NCBI RefSeq assembly: GCF_950295315.1
Contig: NC_080175.1
Location: 64,691,353 to 64,755,352 of the forward strand
Length of the DNA stretch: 64,000 nt
From: Erinaceus europaeus
Lineage: Eukaryota; Chordata; Mammalia; Eulipotyphla; Erinaceidae
Direction: 5' to 3'
The position numbers were made by a program, and so were the translations under genes. Of this stretch, positions 33,301 through 43,600 are shown one piece after another. The notes below the pieces were generated by a model that saw only the letters and a program-made list of their open reading frames with translations, was not told the origin of the DNA and did not search any database. How positions within the stretch are numbered: position 1 is the stretch's first letter; each line of letters opens with the position of its first letter.

Positions 33301-34406
33301 CAAACCAATGGGACTATATCAAATTGAAAAGCTTCTGCATATCCAAAGAAACTATTAAACAAACAAAGAGACCCCTCACAGAATGGGAGAAGATATTCAC
33401 ATGCCATACATCAGACAAGAAACTAATCACCAAACTATATAAAGAGCTCAGCAAACTTAGCACCAAAAAAGCAAATGACCCCATCCAAAAATGGGCAGAG
33501 GATATGAACAGAACATTCACTACAGAGGAGATCCAAAAGGCTAAGAAAGATATGAAAAATTGCTCTAAGTCACTGATTGTCAGAGAAATGCAAATTAAGA
33601 CAACACTAAGATACCACCTCACTCCTGTAAGATTGGCATACATCAAAAAGGACAGCAGCTGGGAGTCTGGCTGTAGCGCAGCGGGTTAAGCGCAGGTGGC
33701 GCAAAGCACAAGGACCGGCATAAGGATCCCGGTTCGAACCCCAGCTCCCCACCTGCAGGGGAGTCGCTTCACAGGCGGTTAAGCAGGCCTGCAGGTGTCT
33801 ATCTTTCTCTCCTCCTCTATGTCTTCCCCTCCTCTCTCCATTTCTCTCTGTCCTATCCAACAATGACAACAACAATAATAACTACAACAATAAAACAACA
33901 AGGGCAACAAAAGGGAATAAATAAATAAATAAATATTAAAAAAAAAAAAGGACAGCAGCAACAAATGCTGGAGAGGTTGTCGGGACAGAGGAACCCTTTT
34001 ACAATGCTGGTGGGAATGCAAATTGGTACAGCCTCTGTGGAGAGCAGTCTGGAAAAGTCTCAGAAGGCTAGACATGGACCTTCCATATGATCCAGTAATT
34101 CCTCTCCTGGGGATATACCCCAAGGACTCCATAACACCCAAACAAAAAGAGGTGTGTACTCCTATGTTCATAGCAGCACAATTCATAATAGTTAAAACCT
34201 GGAAGCAACCCAGGTGCCCAACAACAGATGAGTGGCTGAGAAAGCTGTGGTATATATACACAATGGAATACTATGCAGCTATCAAGAACAATGAACCCAC
34301 CTTCTCTGACCCATCTTGGACAGAGCTAGAAGGAATTATGTTAAGTGAGCTAAGTCAGAAAGATAAAGATGAGTATGGGATGATTCCAGTCATCAACAGA
34401 AGTTGA
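30291..34406 (+). pseudogene. L1 ORF2 (endonuclease-reverse transcriptase), broken
   Basis: ORF2 encodes the endonuclease that nicks target DNA, the reverse transcriptase, and a Cys-rich C-terminal domain. Endonuclease motifs are present (QESHL, YAPN, VGDFNT, SDHS at 30969-30980), but the Asp expected in the R-I-D-H motif is Glu (codon 30900-30902). The frame breaks at TAG 31416-31418, then has stops at 31616, 31661 and 31805. The RT core is open at 31892-32632, including [14 protein letters not shown] and FADDMIVY (32384-32407). Several frameshifts follow before 33320. A SINE-A at 33660-33944 splits the next part. In the Cys-rich domain (CX3CX7HX4C in the 43601 copy) the His is Gln (34002-34004). 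The stop is at 34404-34406. Confidence 0.93.
33660..33944 (+). mobile_element. SINE-A inserted in L1 ORF2
   Basis: Near-consensus copy: box A TAGCGCAGCGG, box B GGTTCGAACCC, complete body and a long A tail. AAAAAGGACAGCAGC at 33645-33659 and 33945-33959 is a perfect 15-bp duplication. Low divergence suggests a recent insertion. Confidence 0.97.
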
Positions 34407-35725
34407 CTAAGAAGACCTGAAAGGGAAACTAAAAGCAGGACCTGATCAAATTGTAAGTAGGGCACCAAAGTAAAAACCCTGTGGTGAGGGGTAGACATGC
34501 AGCTTCCTGGATCATAGGGGTGTGGGTGCGGGTGGGGGGGATGGGTCACAGTCTTTTGGTGCTGGTAATGGTGTTTATGTACACTCCTAGCAAAATGTAG
34601 ACATATAAATCAGTAGTTAATTAATATAAGAGGTGGAAAATCAATTGTATGTCTCAAAGTTTTTCAAAACACAAACTGAATCTTTTTTTTGATATGCGGA
34701 CTCTCTCCAAAGCCTAGACCAAGTAGATTAGAAGCATCCAATAGCACAGCTATATACAAGATACTGGGTATGTAAAGCAAACCATAACAAAAGGGCTTTT
34801 CAAAGTTAACCCAATTACCAAATAATGTGATGATAACATTAACTATCGATTGTCTTTTTGAACCCTAAGACAGCAGGAACCTCACATCTCCACTATAGAG
34901 CCCCTACTTCCCCTAGTCCTGGAACCCTTGGATAGGGCCCACTTTCCCGTATGCCTCTCCCAATCCATACCAAATAATATTGTATCCGCCGATCAAAACC
35001 TAACCAACACAACGATTGCCACCTCAACATGCTTCACCTCAGACTGTGTCCAGAGACTTCACGTGTGAATGACAACCCTTCAACTTCATTACTCGGGTGA
35101 GACCTTTCCTTTCATAGTTCACTCTAATTTCATCTCAGGTGGTTCACTTTCTAACCAAGTCCCATAACTTAGATATACACCAGTTTCTGTGAGAGAGAGC
35201 TTATGTTCACACGTATCCATAAACTACTGCAAAATATATACCTGAAAGCAGAAGTACACTAGAGTTTGCAGTGAGTACCTCCCTAACACTTCCTCTCCAC
35301 TATTCCAAGCTTTGGGTCCATGATTGCTCAACAATTTGTTTGGCTTCGTATGTTAACTCTTTTTTTAATCACCAGGTTCCAGATGCCACCAGGATGCTGG
35401 CCAGGCTTCCCTGGATTGAAGACCCCACCAATGTGTCCTGGAGCTCAGCTTCCCCAGAGACACACCCTACTAGTGAAAGAGAGAGGCAGACTGGGAGTAT
35501 GGACTGACCAGTCAACGCCCATGTTCAGCGGGGAAGCAATTACAGAAGCCAGATCTTCCACCTTCTATAACCCACAATGACCCTGTGCCCATACTCCCAG
35601 AGGTATAGAGAGTGGGAAAGCTATCAGGGGAGGGGGTGGGATATGGAGATTGGGTAGTGGGAATTGTGTGGAGTTATACCCCTCCTACCCTCTGGTTTTG
35701 TTAATCCTTTCTTAAATAAAATAAA
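34407..35725 (+). other. 3' UTR of the full-length L1
   Basis: It begins after the ORF2 stop, carries a G-rich tract at 34505-34545 (GGTGTGGGTGCGGGTGGGG), and ends in AATAAAATAAAA before the target duplication. It is the sense reference for the fragments at 17.8, 25.8, 45.8 and 46.4 kb. Confidence 0.9.
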
Positions 35726-35756
35726 AAGAATTTGAAATGCTTTGGCATATCACTGT

Positions 35757-36362
35757 TCCATTGTGACCATCATAATAATGACTGCATGATTGGTGACCAC
35801 CTGCAGAAGAAGCTCTGGATGGCCTGTCTTGACCACCCCATGCCAGCAGTCTATTGGCCACCAGAGAAGTGTTGTGAGGGAGGAGGAGAACAGGCCATGG
35901 TGGTGGCGAGTGCACAGAGTGACCACTCTGGATACTAATGCAGGGGATAGTGTATTTATTGGGTTACACAAAGGTATTCTTATAGTCGAACAAGGAGGCA
36001 GAAAAAAAGGAAGTATGGTCGGACCAATCATTGTAAAGGTTAATATCCTGAAGCGGAAACAATCTGGGGACATGGAAGTTGCAGTCTTATCAGGAATGGG
36101 CTGGGGCAAAGCCTGATACAATCTCAATGGCTAAGCTATTTGTGGAATTTCACACCCTTTTTTCTGGCGGAAATGGAATCTTAACTATAATCTGTGCAGC
36201 AGTTTTGGTAAACAGGTCCTGCTCAGGCCAGGTGCAGAATTCTGGCAATCAAGACCTGCTGAGGTGAAGAAGTAGGGTCTGGGAGGCCTTTTGGGTGAAC
36301 TCCTACCCTTTTCAGAGAGATGATCCTGGTGTCAGCCATGCTCAACCTGCCATATCCCCACA
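35757..36362 (-). mobile_element. Endogenous retrovirus LTR, reverse orientation
   Basis: On the minus strand it starts TGTGGGGATATGGCAGG at 36362 and carries a polyadenylation signal AATAAA (complement of TTTATT, 35955-35960). It reads like a class II ERV LTR by general layout. The right end is a plausible TG terminus, but no matching CA end with a 6-bp duplication was found on the left, so the left boundary is approximate and the copy may be truncated by about the site where the L1 ends. No internal viral genes are visible. Confidence 0.65.
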
Positions 36363-36834
36363 ACCCCCCACATTATGCTCTTTACTCTAGAGAAATCTCA
36401 TGGTTTCTATATCTAACATTTTCAGCAGATGTTCCTTGGATTAAGAAGTAAAAGTTAGAAGCACTGACTTTCTACCATATTTCCTAAATTGACTATTGTA
36501 TGTACATTCAGAGCCCTGCATGTTAAATGTTCTCCCTGACATCACCATCACTGCACTAGCATCAAATTCCTTAGCATGATAATCAAAACTCATCATACAC
36601 ATGTCATCATGTTGTCCAGATTTAGCTTTAGCTTCCTTCAGATTTTGCCACTCTTATACAATGTAACCATTATTAAAGTTCTGTTCCTTCAAAGCTATTT
36701 GCAATCATATTCCTCTTTTCCCTCAAATAAGTGTCAAATGTTTGTCTTCTCATCTCACCTTTGTTAAACCATCAGTATATTTAATCCTCCCTTGCATGTA
36801 TAGGTTATTAACTCCATGTCTTATGTCCATTCTT
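36363..36834. other. Unique AT-rich DNA
   Basis: No feature recognised. Confidence 0.5.
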
Positions 36835-36955
36835 TTTAAATTTTTAAAAAATTTTCTGTATTGGGGATTAATGGTTTATAGTTGATAGTAAAACACAATA
36901 GTTTGTACATGTGTAAGATTTCTCAGTTTTCCACATAACATTATTTTTTGCTATT
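36835..36955 (-). repeat. Repeat family D, reverse copy
   Basis: TTTTCTGTATTGGGGATTAA, GGTTTATAGTTGATAGTAAA, AATAGTTTGTACATGTG and TTTTCCACATAACA are the reverse complements of the sense copy at 2389-2576. Confidence 0.75.
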
Positions 36956-37028
36956 GTTATTTTCCTTATGACCTTCACTGGGATTCAGAGATAATCTTTT
37001 TTTTTTTCAGACAGAAAACCATCAGAGG

Positions 37029-37342
37029 GGGGGCGCTGGGAGGTGGCATATGGCGTGAAGTGCAAGGACCCGTGTAAGGATCCCCCGGCTCCCCACATGC
37101 AGGGGGTCATTTCACTGGTGGTGAAGCAGGTCTGCAAGTGTCTATCTGTCTCTCCTCCTCTTTGTCTTCCCTTCCTCTCAATTTATTTCTGTCCTATCTG
37201 ACAGCAGTCACAACAATAATACTAACAACAGCAACAATAAACAATGGCAACAAAAAGGGAAGAAATAGCCCCCAGGAACAGTGGATTCATAGTGCAGGCC
37301 CCGAGCCCTGGTAATAACCATGGAGGCAAAATAACAATAACC

Positions 37343-37389
<47 letters not shown>
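37029..37389 (+). mobile_element. SINE-A, long form, with AAT tail
   Basis: A shortened head (box B largely lost between AAGGATCC and CCCGGCTCC), CTTCC-type TC block, the long-form module CCCAGGAACAGTGGATTC and an (AAT)n tail at 37341-37389. AACCATCAGAGG at 37017-37028 and 37390-37401 is a perfect duplication. Confidence 0.92.
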
Positions 37390-37392
<3 letters not shown>

Positions 37393-37401
37393 CATCAGAG
37401 G

Positions 37402-38097
37402 CAGAAGGGGAGATAGATTAAGACACCACAGAACTGAAATGGAAGTTGAACTCAAACCTGTATAACACTCGTGACAAAGAAGGTATACAGTCCAGGTGGG
37501 CTATCTTGTCAAATCTTTATTTATAGTCATAAATGTCATATAGCCCAAAATACTTCTCCTTTACATATCCACCTTCTTTCTTTAATGACTATCTTTCACA
37601 GTTCCTGGAATCTGAAGCATAACTGCTCTTTACTAGCCATTTTGAATCATCGCTCTTTCTGATTTCCTACTTAGCTTTAAGCCTTGTGTCATCAGACAGT
37701 ATTAGCAAGACACTTCATTGCTTCTGTCATTTACTGACCTTGGATTACTTTCCCCTATGTATGTCAATAGCGGCTTTCAGTTTCTCTCCCCACTGTATGT
37801 AGTTTCTAAATGCATAAATTTTTTTTGTTTGTTTTTTAAGTTTGTTCCAATTTTGCAATGTTTTCTTCAAATATTTACGTTAATCTCAAAATTTTGTCAT
37901 CTGTTGCTTCCTCTGGTTATCCAGGAGATTTTTTTTTTTTTAGATAGTCTATGTTTGTTTTAAAAATTCCCTACTTAACAATTCTTCTGTGATCTTAAAA
38001 TTATACAGATTCACTCTCCATTATTTCTTCTATTTTGTTTGAAAACACTGAATTTAATATCTGCAACTCTATCAGAATCCAGTTCTTTTTTCTGTTT
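37402..38097. other. Unique AT-rich DNA
   Basis: No feature recognised. Confidence 0.5.
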
Positions 38098-38195
38098 TAA
38101 AGATAATTTATTAATTTATTGAATCAAAGCACTGCTTTGTGTATATAGTGCCAGGTATAGGAGTTAAGGCCTCAAACATACAAGAAATAGGAGGG
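38098..38195 (-). mobile_element. Possible SINE-C remnant
   Basis: AATTTATTGAATCAAAGCAC, then GTGCCAGGTATAGG and AAGGCCTCAAACATACAAG loosely follow SINE-C. Weak. Confidence 0.35.
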
Positions 38196-38544
38196 GCTAT
38201 AGATCAGTATAAAAATATACATGTATTTTAATTTTCAGTGAAACACTTCTGAAACCTGTATACTATATAATGTAGTGGTATTTCAGTAGAAACAAAAATT
38301 AAAAAAATATTTGATATGCCACGTGAGGCAATTCAGAAGCAAAAGTTTGATAAGTTCATAGAATGATGAGAATGAAACTGTACCTGAGCCATGAGCTACA
38401 ATAGCCAAAATAATTCAACAGTCCTTTTATTTGTGAGAATTCTCAGTATCTCTCTATTCCCCACTGTAATCTGTGTCAACAACTTGATTTAATTTTTAAC
38501 ATTCTAATGGCTCTTTACTATTACTGGAATTACTTGCTTTTAAA

Positions 38545-38750
38545 ATTTTATTTTTTACCTTTTTTTTCTTTTTTGATAGAGGATGGAAGACAGGGAACAG
38601 GAGAGAGACACAGAGAGGAGAGACACCTGTAGCCTTGCATCACCATTTGTGAAGCTTCCCCCTTAGATAGGGACTAGGGGTTTGGACCTGGGAATACACA
38701 TTTGGTAATGGGGACGTTCTACTGGGCATGTCAAAACCCTGCCCTATACT
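38545..38750 (-). mobile_element. SINE-B
   Basis: TTTTTTGATAGAGGATGG, GAGACACCTGTAGCCTTGC, CATTTGTGAAGCTTCCCCC and GGGGTTTGGACCTGGG in reverse SINE-B order. Confidence 0.8.
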
Positions 38751-40364
38751 TACTGTAACAACATTGTCCTTAAACTTAAATTTAAATAGTTAGCCCTTAA
38801 AGCTAACTATTCACTATCTTTGCCATCCATTGCTTTACAACCCCTTTGACATAATACACACACAAACACACACATACATGTGCTTGCATGCACACACTTA
38901 TATTAGTGTTTGTGAGTAGTTCCACAATGACTAGATTGTGAATTTCTTATTAAATGGGCATTTAGTCTTTGCATCCCTGTTTTTTCATGATACTGTTACC
39001 TTCATTCATGTGTTTGTCTGTATGTATTTCCTTTTATGCAACTTCTTCATAGGTATACATTCATTTGATCACATTCAACATATAGAACAATTCTACTATC
39101 TCAAGGATTCCTGTGTTGTCAATATAGAATTCCCATTATTTGTCACTCACCACATACTTACCAACTGCTGTTGTGTTCTCCCAGTCTATAGACTCAGCAT
39201 TCTAAGAATGAATGTCGAGAACATGCCTATTAGTGGTCAGGATCTCTCACATGTCCTCAGCTATCTAATGAATCATAGAAATATGTGAACAGTCAGTTCA
39301 GTCCCATCTAGGAAAATCTGTGTGGTAGGAATAGTCACACAATTTCCTTCTGGAAAGACGCTGAGCTAGTAAGCAAGCTTGAAAGAGCATTGTCACTTTG
39401 AGATAAGCAAGCAAGTAGAAGTTTTGAATATACTTGACCCAGTCAAAATGACATTTTGACTTCAAGTAAAAGTAGACACAAAGACTAATATAGAGGAAAA
39501 ACACAATATATATATATAACACTGGAGGTATATTTCATAGAGAAAATAAAGCAGCAGCAGTAATACTAATACATTTATTTTGTAAGCATGGTCTTCTCAA
39601 AAGCATCAAACAAAAGTCTTTATCCCTTTAGTCTCTTTTCCAAAAGTTAATGGATATAGTGAATATGTTCTATAGCATACTTCAATTACATCATGGAACA
39701 TAACTAACTGTCATGAAAGGCATTTTTTTTCATTAAAAAATTTGTTCATTACTCCCTACTGGTCAGGAAAAAATGTCAAAACCTCATCTGCTGGCAGCCT
39801 ATATTAATTCAAACTTCTGTAAATAATACTTAGGATTTTAAGCTCCAGAAGAATAGAAATTCTCTTTACACTGCCCAGCAAATTGCAAATTGGATTTCTC
39901 TCCTCAGATATAATGCAGGATGAACACCATGAGGAGGGAAGATGAAAATAACATTGTTCATGCAGGAATAAGTTAGGAAGCAGTTCATGGGCTGGTCTTA
40001 ATGAAATTGCTGAAGAATTGTACTTTTCATAGACTCTATTGCAAGAAAATATCACAGTGGGGATTTAATAGCATCAGAGGTTAGTAATAGCAGGGACATT
40101 ATGGAGAAATAAAAATAAAATAAAATCTTCCACTCCATAAAGTGTACCTTCCCCACAAAAATTTCTAGCATATTATACATGAAATTGCAGCAAGGAAGAA
40201 AATCATGCAAAAATTATGATTACTTTTTAGCTTTCAAAGATGAACAGATGGCTTGCTCTTTTTGCCTGCTAAAACCTGAGTTCAGGGATCAGTTTTTCTG
40301 CAAGTAATCACTCTTTCTGAAAGGATCTAATGGCTGTCTTTAGGGAAAAAAAAAAAATAGGAAA
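38751..40364. other. Mostly unique DNA
   Basis: CA-rich simple sequence at 38857-38897 and a short TA run at 39508-39520. No gene or repeat family recognised. Confidence 0.5.
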
Positions 40365-40482
40365 GACTCCAATGGAGAGGCTAAGACATAGAACTTTGGT
40401 GGTAGGAATTATGTGAAATTGTACCCCTCTTTCCTACAATCTTGTTAATCATTATTACATCACTAATAAAATATTAAAAAGA
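40365..40482 (+). mobile_element. L1 3'-terminal fragment
   Basis: AATGGAGAGGCTAAGACATA, TTTGGTGGTAGGAATTATG and GAAATTGTACCCCTC match the last 110 bp of the L1 3' UTR, ending CTAATAAAATATTAAAAAG. Confidence 0.8.
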
Positions 40483-40600
40483 CATAGGGAACTCTAATTA
40501 AAGTCAGTGAAGAAACTTGTGGGGGATAGAAAGGCTGAGTTGTCAAAAATAAATGGTGGTAAATGTATTGTTATATAATGACCATACTTCTGTACTCAAT

Positions 40601-41044
40601 TGTTGGTATGCATGAGACCCCTTCTGTTTCATTTGGTTTAAATCCCCCCTGCTTAACACTATTCTATTTACATAACCACTTCATTCTGTTTACATAACCG
40701 CTGTTAACAAGTTCCACCCTCCCTCCAGGGCATTTGTGGTTCAGTGATAGGATTCTCACCTGCTCTGCCCCCTCTTTGTCACACTCTGATTTTCACCAGT
40801 CACTTTTCTCTCCACCCTCTCTATGTCACATCCTGTTTCCACCCTACTTGGGAAGTATATATAAAGACAGCATTGTGAGTTTTAGAGTACTTTACCTTGA
40901 GTTCAGCTTAGCTCGTCTTAGATTGTGCTGTGTCCTGAATGAATAAAGAGATACTGCGTACAACCCAACCATGAGTCCCTGGTCGTCTGTTACCCGCCCG
41001 TGAAGCCAGCCCGGCGAAAACAACATAACCCGTCGAAAACAACA
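40601..41044 (+). mobile_element. Solo LTR of an endogenous retrovirus
   Basis: It begins TGTTGGTATGCATGAG and ends GAAAACAACA, 444 bp. CTCAAT is duplicated on both sides (40595-40600 and 41045-41050). A TATA box (AGTATATATAAAGAC) lies near 40853-40867 and AATAAA at 40942-40947, giving a U3-R-U5 layout in sense orientation. A 6-bp duplication is usual for class II (ERVK-type) elements. No internal viral sequence remains, so it arose by recombination between two LTRs. Confidence 0.93.
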
Positions 41045-41050
41045 CTCAAT

Positions 41051-41895
41051 TATTTGATATGTAAGAAATATCATGGCCTTTTGTTTAAAAAAACTGTTTG
41101 GTTTGTTTCTTTGTCGACAGGAAGAATAAACCCAAGATCAAAACAATGACATACAATTAAAATAAACATTGATGCTTATAAAATGAAAAAGTGTATAATA
41201 GGGTTAAAATAATAATACTTCAAGTTAATGTAACATAAGCTGTTTTTATTAGTATTTAAAAGTCAAGATAGTAATAAAGAGCTTTAAATAACTTATTTAA
41301 CAGGAAGATGTTGTTTCGTGTTTACATGTGTGTACGAGGATAAGAAAGACTAAGTGACATCTGAGTTTCTGAGGAAGAATAAACTCTAATGGATCTGCAT
41401 GAGACATAGAATCACCACAACAACGTGCGTGCTACTAGAATAATATTTTAGAAAAATATTTTCTCCTAACCAGTCTGTTTGTTGAGAATAAGATGTCTTA
41501 AGCCAAGACTGTGAATTTATACCCAATTAGGACGGCCCAAACAAGCTGTTGTATGGTCATTTTTCCTCACTCTTGAACATACTTTGGAATTAGAAAACAT
41601 CTTGAGAATATATGGCCAGAATTCTTACCAGCTGCCAGCATCCATGTTGAGAAAGGAATGAGATGCTATGACCAGTATCCACATTCCATATTTATGATGA
41701 GTTTCAATGCATAAATTAGACATATTCAATCACTAGGAAAAAAGAGTCAGTATGAATTACATTTGACAGAGAAACCATCATAGAATTGGAAAAAAAGAGA
41801 AACCCGAAGGCATCACTGTAAGTTTGGGGAGAGTTGCTGCAGTTCAACTCAGTTTTTATATTTTATTATTAATTAACTAAGTAATTTACATAATT
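41051..41895. other. Unique AT-rich DNA
   Basis: No feature recognised. Confidence 0.5.
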
Positions 41896-42060
41896 TTATA
41901 GGACAAAAATTGAGAGGGAAAAGGGGAGGTAGAGAGAGATGCCTATAACTGTGCCTTGCCACTCATAGTTTCCCCTTGTAAGTGGGGCAGGAAGCTTAAA
42001 TCTAGGCCCTTTTACATGGTGATATGTACACCCAACTGGGTGCACCACCGTCAAGCCCCA
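41896..42060 (-). mobile_element. SINE-B
   Basis: GGACAAAAATTGAGAGGG, ATAACTGTGCCTTGCCACTC, CTTAAATCTAGGCCC and GGGTGCACCACCGTCAAGCC in reverse SINE-B order, moderately diverged. Confidence 0.75.
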
Positions 42061-42233
42061 TTTCATTTGGTCAAAGTATTGATCGCAGTAGTTATAAGGC
42101 ACAAGGATGCACAAAACAGTTAAGTACACGACCAATGTAAAATTTTCTCCACAAATCAAAGATACACATGGAGACCAAGAGGTGGGCAGATAATAGATGG
42201 TAGATAGATTGATCTATCAGTTGATGGTAGATT

Positions 42234-42351
42234 GCTGATGTGAAGCAATTCCCCTGCAGGTGGGGAGACGGGTGCTGGAACTGGGATCCTTAGATGGTCC
42301 TTGCACTTTCTGCTATGTGTGCTTAACCCGCTGCGCTACCACCCAACTCCT
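42234..42351 (-). mobile_element. SINE-A fragment lacking its 3' half
   Basis: Only the tRNA-related half is present: GTGAAGCAATTCCCCTGCAGG, GGAACTGGGATCC and the well-kept head complement CTGCGCTACCACCCAACTCC. The left side passes into a GATA/TAGA-rich stretch (42183-42233) in place of the TC-rich block and tail. Confidence 0.82.
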
Positions 42352-42499
42352 GGAGTGTGGTATTTTTTAACTGATTTCTGATATCAGTTTCATAAAATAC
42401 TAGGTAGGCATTACTTGTTGTTATTGTTATGATCAGAATTATTGGTGAGGCTAGATGCCAGCCAGTATTAAGCCACAGCTGCTGGAAGACATCTTTAAT

Positions 42500-42624
42500 T
42501 TGCTAGGCCAGAGAGAAATTAAGAGGGGTTGGGAGATAGTATGAGAGAGAAAGTTAGACATCTGCAAACCTACTACACAGCAGAAATATACCCTCTGCTG
42601 TTGTGCCACTGACCAGCACTACAT
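42500..42624 (-). mobile_element. Decayed SINE remnant
   Basis: GAGAGAAATTAAGAGGGG and TAGACATCTGCAAACCTACT resemble the GA-rich spacer and CACCTGCAGACCTGC of reverse-orientation SINEs; the rest is lost. Confidence 0.45.
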
Positions 42625-42629
42625 GGATT

Positions 42630-42832
42630 AACTTTTTCAATATTATTTATTCACTGGATAGAGACAGTTTAAAATTGAGAGGGAAGGGGTTGGTGATTCA
42701 GAGGGGGAAAGACAGAGAGAGCCTGCAACACTGTGTCAACAATTGTAAAGCTTTCCCTCTGCAGGTGGAGACTAGGGGGCTCAAACCCAGGCCCTTGCAC
42801 ATTGTAAGGGCCACCACTTGATCCAATGGCTT
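42630..42832 (-). mobile_element. SINE-B
   Basis: ATTATTTATTCACTGGATAG, GCCTGCAACACTGTGTC, CTCTGCAGGTGGAGACTAGG and CTCAAACCCAGGCCC in reverse SINE-B order. Confidence 0.8.
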
Positions 42833-42904
42833 TAGTTTTAGCACAAATAATTTATCTATGGGGATAATGTCATTAAATCATGTTTTAAAGTATATAATGG
42901 GTCA

Positions 42905-43036
42905 GTTAAATGGCTTGCTTCAATAATGTGTTGTTTTGCCAATTGCAAGATCGGGGGTTTCTTCTGCCTCCCAAGGCATTGAAGGAAACTTTATTGCTAT
43001 CTTATGTCTTACTTTTTCTGCCACTCTGCCTCTCTC
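42905..43036 (+). mobile_element. Possible SINE remnant ahead of purine tract
   Basis: GGCTTGCTTCAATAATG through CCACTCTGCCTCTCTCTAAAAG has a tRNA-SINE-like layout (head, TC-rich end, A-rich tail) but no clear box B. Low support. Confidence 0.3.
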
Positions 43037-43124
43037 TAAAAGAAGAAGGAGGAGGAGGAGGAGGAAGAAGAGGAGAAGGAGGAGGAGGAGGAGAGAAGAA
43101 GAAAAAGAGGAGGAAGAGGACTAT
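43037..43124. repeat. (GGA)n/(GAA)n purine tract
   Basis: Imperfect GGA and GAA units; encodes only Glu/Arg/Lys-rich artefact frames. Confidence 0.92.
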
Positions 43125-43202
43125 GCCTCTGAAATTCAGAAGTCACAGAGATCAACCAAATTTAAACATGCTACCAGAGCAGATGTAAGAAGAAAAGTTA
43201 TT

Positions 43203-43415
43203 GGGCATTAGCACACCTGGCTGAGCCCACATATTAACTGTGGAAGTACCTAGCTTTAAGCTCCTGTAACTTCATAAGTGGTAAAGAAATGCTTCAGGTG
43301 TCTCTCTTTCTCTCTTTCACTCAGTCTCCCCCTCTCCTATTGACTTCTTTGTCTGTATCCCGTAGATAAATGAATGAATGGATGGATAGATAAATAGAAC
43401 ATTTAAAAAGAAAAA
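43203..43415 (+). mobile_element. SINE-B, sense
   Basis: GCATTAGCACACCTGGCTGA, CTTCATAAGTGGTAAAG, CTTCAGGTGTCTCTCTTTC and a GATA/AATG tail follow the SINE-B order. Confidence 0.72.
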
Positions 43416-43432
43416 AAAAGAAGTAAACACAT

Positions 43433-43552
43433 TAGTGATTCCAGTTTCTTGTTGCCAGTGTAACAAATTGCTGCAACCATAGTGGGTCAAATGAAGTAAA
43501 TTTATTATCTACTTTGTTCTGGCAGTCCAAAGTCCAAAAGGAGTCTAAAGAA
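43433..43552 (+). repeat. Ancient mammalian repeat, first part
   Basis: GTTGCCAGTGTAACAAATTG, then GTAAATTTATTATCTACTTT and GGCAGTCCAAAGTCCAAAAG resemble a common old mammalian repeat with the core AAATTTATTATCTTACAGTT. A further part (TCAAGATGCCAACGGGGCTG) lies at about 47085-47150, beyond the nested insertions. The family was not determined. Confidence 0.5.
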
Positions 43553-43585
43553 AGCCAGATCTGGACTAGTGATAGAGTTCACCTT

Positions 43586-43600
43586 AAAAATGTCGGCATT
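43586..43600. repeat. Target-site copy 1 of 3
   Basis: AAAAATGTCGGCATT. Identical copies are at 46349-46363 and 46896-46910. Confidence 0.95.

Larger units (their letters stand above)
28145..35725 (+). mobile_element. Full-length LINE-1, inactivated
   Basis: A 7.58-kb element (about 7.3 kb without its SINE insertion) with all four L1 parts in order: 5' UTR 28145-29311, ORF1 from 29312, ORF2 from 30291, 3' UTR 34407 to the A-rich end. The 16-bp duplication on both sides shows it is a single complete insertion. ORF1 and ORF2 have stops and frameshifts, and a SINE-A sits in ORF2, so it cannot make intact proteins. Its 3' UTR closely matches the copies at 43601 and 46364, suggesting one recent lineage. 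Confidence 0.96.

Noticed and set aside
35271..36127. Several 60-125-codon frames after the L1
   Set aside because: They lie in the L1 3' UTR and in the LTR and recur with every L1 3' UTR copy (for example 45895 and 46426).
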